64,000 nt of DNA, taken from NCBI RefSeq assembly GCF_001499905.1, contig NZ_LQIS01000012.1, positions 124,001 through 188,000 on the forward strand, read 5' to 3'. The notes under the pieces are model-generated. The model ran no database searches. It saw only the letters and a program-made list of their open reading frames with translations, and was not told where the DNA came from. Of this stretch, positions 62,827 through 64,000 are shown in pieces. The translations under genes and the position numbers were made by a program. Within the stretch, counting starts at the first letter, position 1. Each line of letters begins with the position of its first letter. The DNA is from Mycobacterium sp. GA-1285. Lineage in GTDB: Bacteria; Actinomycetota; Actinomycetes; Mycobacteriales; Mycobacteriaceae.

Positions 62827-64000
62827 GTGAAGTTCGTGCTGTCATGTTATGGAACTCGTGGGGACGCCGAGCCTGGCGTCGCTATCGCCCGTGAGTTGCT
62901 GCGCCGAGGGCACGACGTGAGCATGGCCCTCGCCCCCGACTTGGTTGCGTTTGCCGAGTCGGCTGGGATTGCGGCGGTTCCGTTCGGACCGAATTCGCAG
63001 ACGTGGCTTGATGTGCACCGCGACTTCTCGGCGCGATTGTCTCGCAAACCCTGGAAGATCCGGGATCTCGTCGCGTTGGGGCGCGAGGATTGGGGGATGT
63101 TGACCCAGTGCCGAACTGAGGCCAGCACGACGCTGAAGTCGCTGGCGAAGGGGGCTGATCTGCTATTGACCGGCCTACACGCAGAAGACTCTGCATGTAG
63201 CGTCGCAGAGTACTACGACATCCCGCTGGCCACACTGCACTTCGCTCCGGTGCGGGCCAACGGCCAATGGGTTCCGATCCTCCCGGTGGCGTTGGAACGT
63301 TCCGCCGCGACCGCCCTCGAGTGGCTGAATTGGCGTTTAATGAAGAGGATCGAGGACCGCCAGCGCCATGAACTCGCTCTGCCTAAGGCAGCATGCCCCC
63401 CCCGCGCGCCGGATCAGCGAAAATGGCTCGTTGGAAATCCAGGCCTATGACAGGATTTGGTTTCCAGGGCTAGAAGCCGAATGGGCGAAATTCGGTGGCC
63501 GACGCCCCTTGGTTGGCTCGCTGACGATGGAATTGTCGACAGAAACAGATGAGGAGGTCGCGTCATGGATTGCCGCGGGGAGACCGCCGATTTGCTTTGG
63601 GTTTGGCAGCATACCGGTCAAAGACACTGTCGAGACACTCGCCATGATCAGCGCCGCCTGCGCGCAGTTAGGTGAGCGGGCGTTGGTATGCGCCGCGGCG
63701 ACTGACTTCACCGACGTCGCCCATTGGGACCATGTCAAAGTGGTGGAGGCGATGAATTACGCGGCCGTGTTTCCGGCTTGCCGTGCAGTCGTGCATCACG
63801 GTGGCTTAGGTACCACAGAAGCGGGCCTACGCGCCGGGGTCCCTACCTTGATGCTTTGGACATGGCAAGACTCGGCGATTCGGGGGCGTCGACTCGAACA
63901 GCTGCGGATTGGCGCCGCCCGGCCCTTCTCGGCCACTACCCTCGAATCGCTGGTCGCAGACCTGCGTCTTATTCTTGCCCCGCAATACGTTGCTCGGGCC
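62827..64000 (+). pseudogene. GPL-type glycosyltransferase, frameshifted, runs off window
   Basis: From the GTG at 62827 (ATG at 62809 possible) the product begins VKFVLSCYGTRGDAEPGVA, the typical start of mycobacterial glycopeptidolipid glycosyltransferases of the UGT type. The frame ends at a TGA at 63448-63450. The +1 frame continues the family sequence without a stop from RRISENGSLEIQAYD through CFGFGSIPV to HHGGLGTTEAGLRAGVPTL and the window end. The switch falls on a run of eight C at 63396-63403. Seven C would restore one reading frame. It would transfer a deoxyhexose to a surface lipid. It could be inactive, phase-variable, or a base-calling error. Confidence 0.85.
63396..63403 (+). 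repeat. C8 homopolymer at the glycosyltransferase frameshift
   Basis: Eight consecutive C lie at the exact point where the glycosyltransferase leaves frame. Deleting one C joins the codons before it (KAACPP) to the downstream frame (ARRISENG). Confidence 0.9.

Overview
The window is high-GC chromosomal DNA from a mycobacterium, most likely a rapid grower of the Mycolicibacterium type. From about 4.5 to 59 kb its gene order matches, in reverse, the Mycobacterium tuberculosis segment from Rv0998 (pat) down to Rv0946c (pgi). This equivalence rests on my recognition of the proteins, not on a database search. The rapid-grower call rests on two MspA-type porins and a GPL-like glycosyltransferase.

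Layout. 0-5.5 kb: two DUF5642-like lipoproteins, a PE-PPE-domain serine hydrolase, an LpqN-like lipoprotein, and the coupled pair pat (cAMP-dependent protein acetyltransferase) and aroE-like. 5.5-9.6 kb: a block that looks inserted beside a tRNA-Ala(CGC), holding a shredded sodA relic, an SDR, and the divergent metal-efflux pair nmtR/ctpJ with its operator. 9.6-13.8 kb: sepX(glpR), rimJ, moeA1(glp), galU. 13.8-16.2 kb: 5-formyl-THF cyclo-ligase, a CIRCE-controlled FmdB/Ruc zinc protein, a SAF-domain protein and mscL. 16.2-18.3 kb: tandem mspA porin genes with matching promoters and terminators. 18.4-23.2 kb: mprA-mprB-pepD-moaB2 envelope-stress locus, a 52-residue downstream ORF, and rpmF.

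23.4-32.5 kb is a tightly coupled catabolic operon: AtuA-like protein, FadE13, AccD2, AccA2, FadE12, EchA7 and an NmrA-like reductase. Its content parallels the acyclic-terpene (Atu) or leucine (Liu) acyl-CoA carboxylase pathways. 32.6-37.5 kb: DUF1707 protein, a VWA/MoxR-ATPase pair and a lipoprotein. 37.5-42.2 kb: purH, purN, perM and a DUF5336 protein. 42.2-46.6 kb: two LLM flavin enzymes, an orphan ModA and a thiolase-like protein lacking the usual cysteine. 46.8-59 kb: sucD, sucC, an M23 peptidase, a small membrane protein, uvrD1, chorismate mutase, an OafA-type acyltransferase, gabD and pgi.

After pgi (about 59 kb) base composition and synteny change. The last 5 kb holds a sugar C-methyltransferase-like protein, a degraded IS3-family transposase, a 14-helix MFS exporter and a GPL-like glycosyltransferase broken by a C8 tract. 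This looks like an acquired, decaying surface-glycolipid module that continues beyond the window.
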